Below, one piece after another: positions 16,425 to 25,333 of a stretch of DNA of 64,000 bases. The notes beneath the pieces were generated by a model. That model was not told where the DNA came from, did no database searches, and worked only from the letters and a program-made list of their open reading frames with translations. The DNA is taken from the NCBI RefSeq assembly GCF_040026395.1, contig NZ_CP157278.1, positions 930,001-994,000 on the forward strand, read 5' to 3'. The position numbers and the translations under genes are program-made. Origin of the DNA: Pedobacter lusitanus (GTDB lineage Bacteria; Bacteroidota; Bacteroidia; Sphingobacteriales; Sphingobacteriaceae). Every line of letters begins with the position of its first letter. Position 1 is the first letter of the stretch.

Positions 16425-18951
16425 AATCTATTTTTTCCTCTTTTTAATACTGGTTCCTGCCTTTTTAAATGCGCAGCATAAAACCGGCCTGTTAAACACG
16501 CCCGTTAAACTCACTGAAAGAAAGGGATTAATCTCCTATTTTCTGAATCAGGTAGAACAATCGGGTATCCTGTTAACCTATAATCCGGATAACATCCGGA
16601 TGAACAGAAAAATAAGTCTTTCCGGCAGAGTCAAAACAGTAGGTCAGCTACTTGAAGAAGTTTTACGCGCAGAATCCATACGAATTAAAGAGTATCAGGG
16701 AAAAATACTCCTGATCAGTAACCCCGGGATGGTCACCATTAGCGGAATCTTAAAAGAGCGAGGTAGTGATGAAATCATTATTGGGGCAAATATCACTGAA
16801 ACAGGCAGCCGCAACAGTACCACAACCAATGGTTTTGGTTTTTACAGCATGACTCTGGAAAGAGGTAGTTATGAACTGAACATCACCCATACCGGCTATG
16901 ATCCGGTCTTGTTGAAAGTTGACCTGGACAAGGAAGACATCAGACAGGACATTTATATGAAATCCGGCCTGGATCTGCCCGAACTGATCGTGACAAAAAA
17001 CACAGAAGCTAAAAACAATCTGAATATAAGAGGTGATCAGGTAGATCTTGAAGCAGCCAGTAAACTTCCGTCTTTTCTTGGAGAGAAGGACATTGTCAGG
17101 GCTGTACAACTCTATCCCGGAGTAGCAGGTAATAATGGTGGTACTGTCAATATGTTTGTAAGAGGCGGCAACTCCGATCAGAATCTGGTCACTCTCGATG
17201 ACATCTCTATTTATAACATCAATCACTTTAACGGGATGTTCTCTATTTTCAATCCCGATGTGCTTAAGAGTGTAGATTTTTACCGGAGTGATTTCCCTTC
17301 CAAATATGGCGGTCGTTTGTCATCTGTACTCAACGTGCGCTCAAGAGATGGCAATATGGAAAAATACCATGGCCATGCCACTATCGGATTGCTTTATGGA
17401 TCTGCAGCTCTTGAAGGTCCTATTATTAAAAACAAAGCCTCTTTTACGGCCAATATACGCAGAAGCTGGCTTGATTTATTAGGGGCAAAATCACTGGAAG
17501 ATGCCGGGCTTTACTATTATTTTTCCGATCTGAATTTAAAGCTCAATTATATAGCAAATCCAAACAACAGATTTTATATCAGTGGATACCTGGGGAATGA
17601 TTCATACCGCCAAAAGGTATATTTACCTGCAGATTCTGGTAATGGGACTAAAGATTACCGGCAATCTCTGAAATGGGGAAACCGGCTGATTGCTTTCAGG
17701 TGGAACAACATTATAAGTCCCCGGCTTTTTAAAAACACAACAGCAACTTTTAGCCAGTACAGTAATAGCTTTGACATTAAAGCACCACCTGTTGAAGGCA
17801 TACCACTTAAAATCTATTCTACGATTAAAGATTATGGGATAAAAAGCGATTTTAATTACTATCTGAGGCCAGATCTTAAACTCAATTTTGGTGGCGGAGC
17901 CAACATCAATTCCTTTAAATTTCCATCAGGAATCTTCAATGGTGAAAGTTTCAAAATCAACACTTTGAATTTCAATGCCTATGTAGAAGATGAAGTTAAG
18001 ATTGGAGCTCGTACAGAGCTGATTGCAGGTTTACATTATGCCGGATTTAAATCCGGCAATACGACTTACCATACACTTCAGCCCCGTTTAAGACTCTCCT
18101 ACCGTCTTGATGAGAATCAGGTCTTAACTGCCTCCTATTCCAAAATGTCTCAATTTATTCATCAGTTTACCATCAGTGGTTTTTCATTCCCTACAGAATT
18201 AAGAATACCGAGCGGCAGATACATTAAGCCGGAGATTTCAGAAATCATAAACCTCTCTTACCGGCTGCAGGCAGGTAAAGCAGGTAACTTCACTATTGAA
18301 GCTTATTATAAAACCATGACTAATCTACTGGCTCTGGGTTCAGGACAGGATATTAACAACGGCTACTTTGCAAAGAAGATAGAAGACCGTCTGGTTCCCG
18401 GCAAAGGAATAAGTAAAGGTATCGAATTAAGTTACATACAACAGCTTAACTGGTTGAGATTCCAGCTTTCCTATACCCTGTCAAAAACCACAGGTCAGTT
18501 TCAGGCGCTTAACCTTGGCCAGAGTTTCCCTTTAAATCAGGACGTCAGACATAATCTGAATATGGCTGTCAATGCCTCTTTAGGGGAAAGATTAGCTTTT
18601 TCAGCCCTATGGAGTTATACTACAGGTCAGTATACAACTGTACCGGAAACTATCCATAAAAGCATAGATGAAGTACTCGGAAATGCTTCCGGTTCTTATA
18701 CCTACGTGATTTCAGGAATAAACAATTACAGACTCTCCAATAATTATAAACTTGACCTTGGTCTGAACCTCACCCGTAAATTTAAAAACGGACATCAGAG
18801 GATCTGGACTATAGGTATGTACAATGCTTTTGCAAACTCTCAGTCAAGCTCATTAAGTTCCACCATTAATACAGAAAACAATAAAATCAACATTTATGAA
18901 GGAGTCAAGCTCAAACTGATTCCCTACTTTACTTTCACATATAAATTTTAG
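16408..18951 (+). CDS. TonB-dependent receptor with STN signalling domain
   Basis: Outer-membrane TonB-dependent transporter/transducer, 847 aa. After the signal peptide (ending LNAQ) comes a secretin/TonB short N-terminal (STN) domain (about 25-100), the part that talks to FecR. Next are a carboxypeptidase regulatory-like domain (VTISGILKERGSDEIIIGANI), the plug (GEKDIVRAVQLYPGV; NMFVRGGNSDQNLVTLDD) and the 22-strand barrel ending in FTYKF with the terminal aromatic. It is paired with a DUF4249 lipoprotein, not SusD. The substrate cannot be read from the sequence. An upstream GTG (16402) is possible, but ATG 16408 is preferred. Confidence 0.94.
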   Translation: MTTGNKIYFFLFLILVPAFLNAQHKTGLLNTPVKLTERKGLISYFLNQVEQSGILLTYNPDNIRMNRKISLSGRVKTVGQLLEEVLRAESIRIKEYQGKILLISNPGMVTISGILKERGSDEIIIGANITETGSRNSTTTNGFGFYSMTLERGSYELNITHTGYDPVLLKVDLDKEDIRQDIYMKSGLDLPELIVTKNTEAKNNLNIRGDQVDLEAASKLPSFLGEKDIVRAVQLYPGVAGNNGGTVNMFVRGGNSDQNLVTLDDISIYNINHFNGMFSIFNPDVLKSVDFYRSDFPSKYGGRLSSVLNVRSRDGNMEKYHGHATIGLLYGSAALEGPIIKNKASFTANIRRSWLDLLGAKSLEDAGLYYYFSDLNLKLNYIANPNNRFYISGYLGNDSYRQKVYLPADSGNGTKDYRQSLKWGNRLIAFRWNNIISPRLFKNTTATFSQYSNSFDIKAPPVEGIPLKIYSTIKDYGIKSDFNYYLRPDLKLNFGGGANINSFKFPSGIFNGESFKINTLNFNAYVEDEVKIGARTELIAGLHYAGFKSGNTTYHTLQPRLRLSYRLDENQVLTASYSKMSQFIHQFTISGFSFPTELRIPSGRYIKPEISEIINLSYRLQAGKAGNFTIEAYYKTMTNLLALGSGQDINNGYFAKKIEDRLVPGKGISKGIELSYIQQLNWLRFQLSYTLSKTTGQFQALNLGQSFPLNQDVRHNLNMAVNASLGERLAFSALWSYTTGQYTTVPETIHKSIDEVLGNASGSYTYVISGINNYRLSNNYKLDLGLNLTRKFKNGHQRIWTIGMYNAFANSQSSSLSSTINTENNKINIYEGVKLKLIPYFTFTYKF

Positions 18952-18953
18952 GT

Positions 18954-19904
18954 ATGGATCTTTACAGTAAAAAATATTTCCTGATATTTTTCCTTTTGCT
19001 GACCTTGAGCAGCTGTGAAAAAGAAACCAATGTGGATATATCCGGCAAACCACCTAAACTGGTTGTTCTTGGCGAATTTAATCAGGAAGATGAGGCAACA
19101 ATTAATTTAAGTACAAGTGCCTATTCCGTTGCGAAGGGTGGTTTTCCGGATGTAGAAGACGCACAGGTGAATTTATATGATCAGAATAACAGCCTTATAG
19201 AAAAATACACCTATAAAGGCAAAGGGAATTATACCGGGAAAAAGGCAGTTACCGGTCTGGGCTACAAACTAACTGTTAACTACCAGGGTAAAGCGTATAA
19301 TGCCGAAACCATTATCCCCACCGCTTTCAATTTAAATATTAAAAGCAGGGACTCCAATTCTCTTGAAGCAGAAATAACTGATATAAGCAGGGATATCAAC
19401 TTATATACTTTTGAATTGATTGAAAGACCATTTACTGTCGACCGCTATTATCTGGAAAACGGACAAAAAATCAAAGTTAATTCAGAAGCAGAATTTACAG
19501 CGTTGCTGAAGCTTAATCCAGCACTGGAAGCAAAACGCGATACAACTTTTGACTCCAGATTTAACAGAATATATATCGGCACAACCGATAGCAGAACAGA
19601 GAACGTAAGGTATAACGTATTAAACAGTGAGACAAAACGGATTTTCTTAACTGACAAAACCTTCAATGGTGGTACTACAACTTTAGTAATCTCATTTGCA
19701 GAAAACGCACTGAATCAGGAAAATAAACAATACGTCTTATTGGCAAAATCTACTTCGGCCGTATATTTCGATTATTTATACAGCATGGATCTTCAGGAAG
19801 AAAGAGCTATTTCCGGTTCTTTAAATGTCCCTATTAAAGGAAATATAGATAACGCCCTGGGTATCTGGGGAGCAGCCTATATCCGAAAAATCACTATCAA
19901 ATAG
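18954..19904 (+). CDS. DUF4249 family lipoprotein, receptor partner
   Basis: 316 aa lipoprotein (signal YFLIFFLLLTLSSC). The region just after the Cys (PKLVVLGEFNQEDEATINLS, then VEDAQVNLYDQNN) matches DUF4249, a family routinely encoded directly behind TonB-dependent receptors in Bacteroidota. It starts two bases after the receptor stop, so the two are translationally linked. A surface role in ligand capture or lid formation is inferred from context; no biochemical function is established for the family. Confidence 0.87.
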   Translation: MDLYSKKYFLIFFLLLTLSSCEKETNVDISGKPPKLVVLGEFNQEDEATINLSTSAYSVAKGGFPDVEDAQVNLYDQNNSLIEKYTYKGKGNYTGKKAVTGLGYKLTVNYQGKAYNAETIIPTAFNLNIKSRDSNSLEAEITDISRDINLYTFELIERPFTVDRYYLENGQKIKVNSEAEFTALLKLNPALEAKRDTTFDSRFNRIYIGTTDSRTENVRYNVLNSETKRIFLTDKTFNGGTTTLVISFAENALNQENKQYVLLAKSTSAVYFDYLYSMDLQEERAISGSLNVPIKGNIDNALGIWGAAYIRKITIK

Positions 19905-19928
19905 CAAAAAGATTATAATCCTGAAAAC

Positions 19929-20507
19929 ATGTCGGCGCTGTTATTTAAAAATATCGAAAAACATATTCAGATCACTGATGAAGAATTTGAGCAGTTCAGC
20001 AGAAATTTTCAATTGCGAAAAGTAAAGAAAAAAGATTTTCTGTTAAGAGCCGGAGAAATATGCAGATATGAGGCTTTTGTAACCAAAGGATGTTTTAAGG
20101 TTTATTATCTGAATGAAAACGGTACCCAGCAGATTCTTTATTTTGCCACAGAAGACTGGTGGGCAACAGATATTGATAGCTTTACCAATCAAATACCAGC
20201 TATACTACATATCGAGGCTTTAGAAGACTGTGAAATATTATGTATTAATAAACCAGACAAAGATGCTCTGTTTGAACAGCTGCCCAAAGTAGAGAAGCTA
20301 TTTCGGATTATGAACCAGAGGACACTGGTTGCTTTCCAGCGCAGAGTCATCTCCTCTATCGGAAAAACTGCCACTGAGCGATATATGGAGTTTACAGCAA
20401 AATATCCGGATCTGGAAAACAGGTTAACGCAGCTGCAAATTGCCGCTTATCTGGGTATTACACATGAATTTCTAAATAAAATCAAAAAAAACATTTCAGG
20501 GAATTAA
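19929..20507 (+). CDS. Crp/Fnr family transcriptional regulator
   Basis: 192 aa. The N-terminal cyclic-nucleotide-binding-like fold runs from about 5 to 120 (LRAGEICRYEAFVTKGCFKVYYLNENG). The C-terminal winged helix has a short recognition region (RLTQLQIAAYLGITHEFLNKIKK). Typical Bacteroidota members of this group lack the cAMP-binding residues. It follows the DUF4249 gene by 24 bp and is followed after 84 bp by the isochorismatase-like gene, which is a likely target. Confidence 0.9.
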   Translation: MSALLFKNIEKHIQITDEEFEQFSRNFQLRKVKKKDFLLRAGEICRYEAFVTKGCFKVYYLNENGTQQILYFATEDWWATDIDSFTNQIPAILHIEALEDCEILCINKPDKDALFEQLPKVEKLFRIMNQRTLVAFQRRVISSIGKTATERYMEFTAKYPDLENRLTQLQIAAYLGITHEFLNKIKKNISGN

Positions 20508-20537
20508 TTTATAATTTCCATTGAACCAGTTCAATTT

Positions 20538-20564
20538 TTTGCAAAAACAGATGGTATACTTTTG
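20538..20564 (+). promoter_or_regulatory. Candidate promoter of the isochorismatase-like gene
   Basis: TACTTTTG (20557-20564) fits the TAnnTTTG -7 consensus, with TTTG (20538-20541) upstream at a 15-bp spacer, slightly shorter than usual. The start codon is 28 bp downstream. Tentative. Confidence 0.35.
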
Positions 20565-20591
20565 TTCCGTAAACAAACAAATATTATACTC

Positions 20592-21227
20592 ATGAAAAAA
20601 GAAATCTTAAATCTCAGTGCAGTGTGTCTGCTTACCATTGGCAGTACTTCGGTTTTATCCGCGCAGCAGCACAATCCGGCAGCAACAGCATTAATCGTTA
20701 TCGACATTCAGAATGATTATTTCCAGGGTGGTAAAATGCCGTTGTCCGGTGCAGATAAAGCCGGACGCAATGCGAAAAAATTAATAGAAAAAAGCCGGAA
20801 AACAGGTATTCCGGTTATTCATATACAGCATATTGCTTTACAGGAAGGGGCTACCTTTTTTCTGCCGGATACCAAAGGTGCAGAAATCCATACCGATGTT
20901 ACTCCATTAAAAAATGAAAAGTTAATCGTAAAACATTATCCTAATAGTTTCCATGAAACAGAATTGCTGGAATATCTTAGACAGAATAAGATTAAAAACC
21001 TGGTTTTTGCTGGTATGATGACTCACGTTTGTATAGATGCCACGGTCAGGGCGGCAAAGGATTACGGCTTTAACTGCACCCTTATTGGAGATGCAACAGC
21101 TACCAGGGATCTGGAAATAAATGATCAGACAGCCAAAGCAGCAGAGGTTCAGAAAGCTTTCCTGGCAGCTTTGAATTTCTACTATGCAGAAATAAGTTCT
21201 ACCAGTAAATTTCTGGCTCAATATTAA
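20592..21227 (+). CDS. Exported isochorismatase/nicotinamidase-like cysteine hydrolase
   Basis: About 211 aa with an N-terminal signal peptide (MKKEILNLSAVCLLTIGS, ending LSAQ). The cysteine hydrolase fold has the catalytic triad in place: Asp in LIVIDIQNDYF, Lys in LIVKHYPNSF, and Cys in GMMTHVCIDATVRAAKDYGF. Isochorismatase-like proteins are usually cytoplasmic, so the export signal is the odd feature. Substrate is unassigned; nicotinamide, N-carbamoyl compounds or isochorismate are family options. The upstream ATG at 20562 would spoil the signal peptide, so 20592 is used. Confidence 0.88.
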   Translation: MKKEILNLSAVCLLTIGSTSVLSAQQHNPAATALIVIDIQNDYFQGGKMPLSGADKAGRNAKKLIEKSRKTGIPVIHIQHIALQEGATFFLPDTKGAEIHTDVTPLKNEKLIVKHYPNSFHETELLEYLRQNKIKNLVFAGMMTHVCIDATVRAAKDYGFNCTLIGDATATRDLEINDQTAKAAEVQKAFLAALNFYYAEISSTSKFLAQY

Positions 21228-21415
21228 TGCACAAAAAGAGAATAGCATCACTAAAATCCGTCGTATAAAACATCAAAATGCTAAAACAGCTCATATGATA
21301 TTAAATGCATTTAGCAAAAAACAATAAAATTTTAGCAATTTATCATGATCATATTTAAATGTTATTTTTCTATACTTGATAAAAAACAAGAATTTTTTGA
21401 TCTAATAAAATCAGG
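21228..21415. other. Intergenic region upstream of the truncated sigma gene
   Basis: AT-rich 188-bp gap between two genes on the plus strand. No hairpin terminator and no clear promoter are seen. Confidence 0.4.
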
Positions 21416-21772
21416 ATGGAACCAGAAAAAAGTGTCTATAGTTACTTTAGCGACACAATGTTACTTACACATTTAAAGCAGGGCGACCACCAGGCTTTTG
21501 CAGAAATCTTTGACAGATATTGGAAGAAAATATATAACGAAGCCTATAAGCGGTTAAAGAATACAGAGCTGGTAGAAACCGTGGTACAGGAAGTCTATGT
21601 AAATCTCTGGAAAGAAAAGGGAAATGAACAAATAAGGCATATCCTTCCCTATTTATTATCATCCATGCGCTCCCAGGTACTTAAATTATACCGTGAGGGT
21701 AAAGCCGGTCCGTTTTTCGAAAAAGGCCTGAATTATATCATGCTTACTTCTATACACAATGGTGTCAATTAG
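21416..21772 (+). CDS. Truncated ECF-like sigma factor (region 2 only)
   Basis: 118 aa. Residues about 15-75 match sigma-70 region 2 as found in Bacteroidota ECF factors (LLTHLKQGDHQAFAEIFDRYW; VVQEVYVNLWKEKG). The protein ends soon after the linker at FFEKGLNYIMLTSI; the normal region 4 helix-turn-helix is missing. I read the DNA after the stop and found a long palindrome and no continuation in the same frame. Either it is a decayed remnant or a short regulator that still binds core polymerase. It has no FecR neighbour. Confidence 0.72.
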   Translation: MEPEKSVYSYFSDTMLLTHLKQGDHQAFAEIFDRYWKKIYNEAYKRLKNTELVETVVQEVYVNLWKEKGNEQIRHILPYLLSSMRSQVLKLYREGKAGPFFEKGLNYIMLTSIHNGVN

Positions 21773-21804
21773 CTAAATCAGACAGTTTTCCTGTCCATAT
21801 AAAA

Positions 21805-21847
21805 CATGTATTTAAACAGGCCGGATTTTAGCCTGTTTAAATACATG
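21805..21847. terminator. 17-bp perfect stem between convergent genes
   Basis: CATGTATTTAAACAGGC (21805-21821) and its exact complement (21831-21847) flank a 9-nt loop. It lies between the truncated sigma gene and the convergent GH16 gene and probably serves both as a terminator, though neither side has a strong T-run. Confidence 0.65.
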
Positions 21848-21868
21848 CTTCAAACTGATTATCAAAGA

Positions 21869-22651
21869 TTATTGTGGAGTGTATTTAAAAGAATGAATAA
21901 TCATTTCTACTTCCTGACTATTTGAAGGAGCATTTCCTCTGAACAACCATAAATTCATGTGTACAGGTAATGCTTCCGTACTTACCGGAAAACCAGCTGG
22001 TGTCTGATAAGCATAAAAAGAATTAGCCTCGCTTTGTGTATGACCATGATAGCTTTTATAGGCCACCGTCTGGTTGGTCCGTGTAAATTTATACGTACTA
22101 TAAGTTCCGTTTAAAGCCAGTTCATAGGTTTTGGAATCTCTTGTTTCCGGATCACCATAAGCAGGATACACTGTGTAATTGAAATTAGGCCATTGTGAAT
22201 TGCCCCATCTTGCAAATTCAATATCTACTTCATGATGCCCGTCATCCCCATCTTTATAATTAAACAAACCAAATACAAGATTTGGATCTAACTGATCCGG
22301 ACGACCTTCTATTTCCCAGACATAAGAGCCGTATCCAAATTTTTGCTGGGAATAAACTTCTGCACAGTTCCATCTTCCCGTAGCAGGATCTTTTCTGAGT
22401 TTTAAATGCAGAAAACCTTGTGCATCCACCCATACACTGCTTCCTGACCAGTAATTGGGCCCCGGACCGACAGTTGAATTACCTAAATCCTTAACATTCC
22501 AGGTAATTCCACTAAAGACAATGGTACTCACAGCTGCAATTGCTTTTTTGTCTGTTACTCCATTATTTTCATTCCGGGCAGAAACAGCCTGATCTTTTTT
22601 ACAGGACAGGGAAAGCATCGCAATAATTGCGATAAAATACATGTTTTTCAT
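21869..22651 (-). CDS. GH16 family beta-glycanase, lipoprotein
   Basis: 260 aa lipoprotein (MKNMYFIAIIAMLSLSC) of the glycoside hydrolase 16 jelly-roll family, endo-acting on beta-glucans or galactans. The catalytic signature EVDIEF is present, with the nucleophile at about Glu141, the helper Asp143 and the acid/base Glu145. Preceding strands (FGYGSYVWEIEGRPDQLDPNLV) are typical. The regular ExDxE spacing marks the non-beta-bulge form. Linkage specificity (laminarin, lichenan, agar) cannot be decided. Confidence 0.85.
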   Translation of the reverse strand: MKNMYFIAIIAMLSLSCKKDQAVSARNENNGVTDKKAIAAVSTIVFSGITWNVKDLGNSTVGPGPNYWSGSSVWVDAQGFLHLKLRKDPATGRWNCAEVYSQQKFGYGSYVWEIEGRPDQLDPNLVFGLFNYKDGDDGHHEVDIEFARWGNSQWPNFNYTVYPAYGDPETRDSKTYELALNGTYSTYKFTRTNQTVAYKSYHGHTQSEANSFYAYQTPAGFPVSTEALPVHMNLWLFRGNAPSNSQEVEMIIHSFKYTPQ

Positions 22652-22827
22652 AGTTTTTTGGTTTTGATGATTTGTTTGTTTAAAATTATTTTACCCTATT
22701 AATCATATTATGGTAATTAAAAATAAACAAATTTAATCATAAAAACATATGAATAAACTTTAAGGGGATAATCAGATCCGGAGACAAAGAAACAGTTCTT
22801 TCCGTTGAAAAAAACACCTTGGTAAAT

Positions 22828-23754
22828 TTAAACGCGGATACTCAAAATATCCTTTACAGCATGATCTGCTTTTGAAAACAAAAACGGATAACCATTATCT
22901 ATCAGACGCTGTGGCATAACCCACCTGCTTTTCAGTATAAGTTCTGTTTCCGTTCCAATCAGTTTCGCTCCCATTTCCAGCAGCCATGCCGGAGAAGGCA
23001 AACCAAAAGGAACACCATAAGAATGACGAAGCAATCTCATTAAATCAGTGTTTTTAATGGCTTCTGGTGCCGCACAATTAATTACTCCGTTTAATTCCTG
23101 ATGCTGCATTAACCATTCCGTACACCGGGCAGCATCCTGCTCATGGATCCAGGAAACATATTGCTGTCCATCCCCCTGGTGGCCACCCAAACCAAATTTC
23201 ACCAGGTTAAGCAGGCGGGGAAAAGCACCATCGCCACGCCCTATAACAATTGCCATGCGCAAAGCTATCTTTCTGGTTTCCGGAGTATGAGTTTCAAAAA
23301 ATGACTGTTCCCATTGGCGGCATACTTCTATAGAAAATCCATAACCTATATCTCCTGTTTCCTCATCCTGCGCACGGTCTTCTGCATGTCTGTAAATTGT
23401 TGCAGAAGTAATATTGATCCATAACTTCGGTGGCGCAGTCATTTTTCCTATTACAAGCCCCAGTAAACTTGTCGGCTGTACCCTTGAAGCAATTATGGCT
23501 TGCTTATTTTTTTCTGTATAACGACAGTTTACATTTTTACCACAAAGATTGATCAACAGGTCTGCCCCTTCCAGCGCATTTGCCCATTCCCCCTCATGGA
23601 TGCCATTCCATACCAGGGTTTTTATATTTCCATCTGCGGCCTTCCCTGTTCGGCTCAGTATGATTATCTCTTTAGCCAATCCCCTGTAATATTGTGCCAG
23701 TACGCCTCCCAGGTAACCATTACCGCCGGCAAGAATAATTTTATTATACATCAT
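22828..23754 (-). CDS. TIGR01777/SDR39U1 family NAD(P)-dependent epimerase-like protein
   Basis: 308 aa extended short-chain dehydrogenase-like protein. The Rossmann nucleotide-binding motif ILAGGNGYLGGVLAQYY is at the N terminus. INLCGKNVNCRYTEKNKQAI, and SATIYRHAEDRAQDE in the mid-part, are hallmarks of the YfcH/TIGR01777 group, and the C terminus shows the DUF1731-like end. The reaction for this family is undefined. It begins four bases after the stop of the DCC-family gene, so the pair forms an operon. Confidence 0.88.
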   Translation of the reverse strand: MMYNKIILAGGNGYLGGVLAQYYRGLAKEIIILSRTGKAADGNIKTLVWNGIHEGEWANALEGADLLINLCGKNVNCRYTEKNKQAIIASRVQPTSLLGLVIGKMTAPPKLWINITSATIYRHAEDRAQDEETGDIGYGFSIEVCRQWEQSFFETHTPETRKIALRMAIVIGRGDGAFPRLLNLVKFGLGGHQGDGQQYVSWIHEQDAARCTEWLMQHQELNGVINCAAPEAIKNTDLMRLLRHSYGVPFGLPSPAWLLEMGAKLIGTETELILKSRWVMPQRLIDNGYPFLFSKADHAVKDILSIRV

Positions 23755-23758
23755 ATTT

Positions 23759-24586
23759 TTAGACTAAAAGAATGATCAAAAGAACTATAAAACGATACAA
23801 TGCCCAGCTTACAGTCAGACCCCAGCCTAATTTTAAAAGCCTGGTTCTACGAATATGCTCTAAAAACATCAGTCCGGCAACTCCCATAAAATAACCGGCA
23901 TAAACCATTGCAGGAAGACTGATCCATTGTGAGATCAGCAGCACAGGCAGCAGCAATAAGGCTCCGCCAAAAGAGATCGTCATCATATGACCAAGGTAGT
24001 CCCACTTTTGCTGGTTACCAAGCTGCATTCTGCTCACCACTAAAGCCTGAAACAAGAGCTGTCCCCCGCAAATCAGGTATTCCCGGTAAATATGATCATC
24101 AGGAATTAATCCGTTCATCAGCCTGGTATAGCCTGAAAGTATATAGGCAATAACCAGCCAGCTGAATACCAGATAAGCTATGCGGTAATCTAAACGAAAG
24201 GCTGGCATTTGCTGAGTACTGCTGCGTTGCTCTGCTGCAGGGATAATTACCCGGCGGTTATAAGAAATAAAAGCATAGGCCTTTTCCATCACCCCAATAA
24301 AAGGTCTGAATGCAAATAGTGGTTTAAGGAAAGGCAGGCTGACTGAGAATATTTTAAAGAAACTATGAATACCATAACTGACATTTCCCGTCTCCAGATC
24401 GATCAGTGCAATTTCATTTACTGCTCTCTGGTGATCCAGAACAGGACACCGGGCTGCCGGAAAATCCTGATATGGAAGACGGCCCTCTTTCTCCAGCATA
24501 CCGGTGTTAACAAAAGCTTTAGTATACAATTGACACATTGGACACTCAGCGTCGAATAAGATCAGATGATTCTTTAAAGTATTCAT
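23759..24586 (-). CDS. DCC family (DUF393) thiol-disulfide oxidoreductase-like membrane protein
   Basis: 275 aa fusion. The N-terminal ~125 residues form a thioredoxin-like DCC domain with the CxxC in LILFDAECPMCQLY. The C-terminal half has about four hydrophobic helices (LVFSWLVIAYILSGY; ALLLLPVLLISQWI; MVYAGYFMGVAGLMF; ALYRFIVLLIILLV). A stand-alone DCC protein is half this size, so this is the membrane-anchored form. It leads an operon with the TIGR01777 epimerase-like gene and has a GbsR-type operator just upstream (24600-24623). Confidence 0.84.
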   Translation of the reverse strand: MNTLKNHLILFDAECPMCQLYTKAFVNTGMLEKEGRLPYQDFPAARCPVLDHQRAVNEIALIDLETGNVSYGIHSFFKIFSVSLPFLKPLFAFRPFIGVMEKAYAFISYNRRVIIPAAEQRSSTQQMPAFRLDYRIAYLVFSWLVIAYILSGYTRLMNGLIPDDHIYREYLICGGQLLFQALVVSRMQLGNQQKWDYLGHMMTISFGGALLLLPVLLISQWISLPAMVYAGYFMGVAGLMFLEHIRRTRLLKLGWGLTVSWALYRFIVLLIILLV

Positions 24587-24599
24587 TTTGTATATATTT

Positions 24600-24623
24600 A
24601 ATTTTCAGTAATTTTTGAAAGTT
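24600..24623. promoter_or_regulatory. GbsR-type operator upstream of the DCC/epimerase operon
   Basis: Dyad AATTTTCA-N8-TGAAAGTT located 14 bp upstream of the DCC gene start. It matches the reverse complement of the dyad in front of the adjacent GbsR-like gene (25207-25230) at 22 of 24 positions. Such position overlaps the expected promoter, so repression is likely. Confidence 0.6.
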
Positions 24624-24675
24624 CAGCCGGTAAAAAAAACCTTAAAGATGATTACCCTAAGATTCTATTATAGTT

Positions 24676-25182
24676 CTATTTGAAGATTTTAAATATAGAG
24701 CCCCAAAACCAGTTCTCCTCTGCTTTGAGCATGGTTTCGAGCGTTTTATCTACATTTTTCGCTAATTTATTAATGTCTTTAACAGATTTTGTGAAGGTCG
24801 AAAATTCAGGGTCCTTAGCATCCCCTTCCACTTTTGATAACTCATCAAGGATTTTGATTACCGGATCCAGTTCTCTTTTTCTGCGTTCCTTTGCCACCTG
24901 CCTGGCAATGTTCCAGGTATCCTTATCAGCAAAAAAATATTCTTTACGTTCCCCAGCTTTATGCTGCTTTTCCACTAAACCCCATCCAATCAGATCTCTC
25001 AGTGTCATATTTGCATTTCCTCTTGAAATGCTCAGGGTAACCATGATTTCTTCGGTAGTCAGTGCTTCAGGCGAAATCAATAATAATGCATGGACTTGTG
25101 CCATAGTCCGGTTTATCCCCCACTCAGAGCCTAATTTGCCCCAGGCCTCAATGAATTTCTGTTTTGCTTCCGGTAATTCCAT
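24676..25182 (-). CDS. GbsR/MarR-type transcriptional regulator
   Basis: 168 aa regulator of the GbsR branch of MarR-like winged helix proteins. The N-terminal part LGSEWGINRTMAQVHALLL and the HTH LTTEEIMVTLSISRGNANMTLRDL are characteristic; the wing follows (GERKEYFFADKDTW), then a long C-terminal helical region. The frame is open to 25215, but the ATG at 25182 gives the usual start (MELPEAKQKFIEAWGKLG) and leaves the operator at 25207-25230 in the leader. The two matched dyads suggest autoregulation plus control of the downstream DCC/epimerase operon. The founding GbsR senses choline/betaine, but that ligand should not be assumed here. Confidence 0.87.
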   Translation of the reverse strand: MELPEAKQKFIEAWGKLGSEWGINRTMAQVHALLLISPEALTTEEIMVTLSISRGNANMTLRDLIGWGLVEKQHKAGERKEYFFADKDTWNIARQVAKERRKRELDPVIKILDELSKVEGDAKDPEFSTFTKSVKDINKLAKNVDKTLETMLKAEENWFWGSIFKIFK

Positions 25183-25206
25183 GCACAAATATAGCAATAC
25201 ATATTT

Positions 25207-25230
25207 AACTTTCAATAATTACTGAAAGTT
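25207..25230. promoter_or_regulatory. GbsR-type operator in front of the regulator gene
   Basis: AACTTTCA-N8-TGAAAGTT, a perfect 8-bp dyad 24 bp upstream of the regulator's start codon. Together with the near-identical site at 24600-24623 it defines a common half-site TGAAAGTT. Confidence 0.62.
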
Positions 25231-25333
25231 TATTCACTAAGAAAGAAATGACTATTTCCCAGGCCTGAATAAGATGATTTTTTTTACACCCGTAAGATTG
25301 ACAGGAGCTGATCGGAAACCGGGCATAAGCTGA

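Noticed and set aside
24680..25225. 181-codon plus-strand frame opposite the GbsR-like gene
   Set aside because: Complete antisense shadow of a well-recognised regulator.
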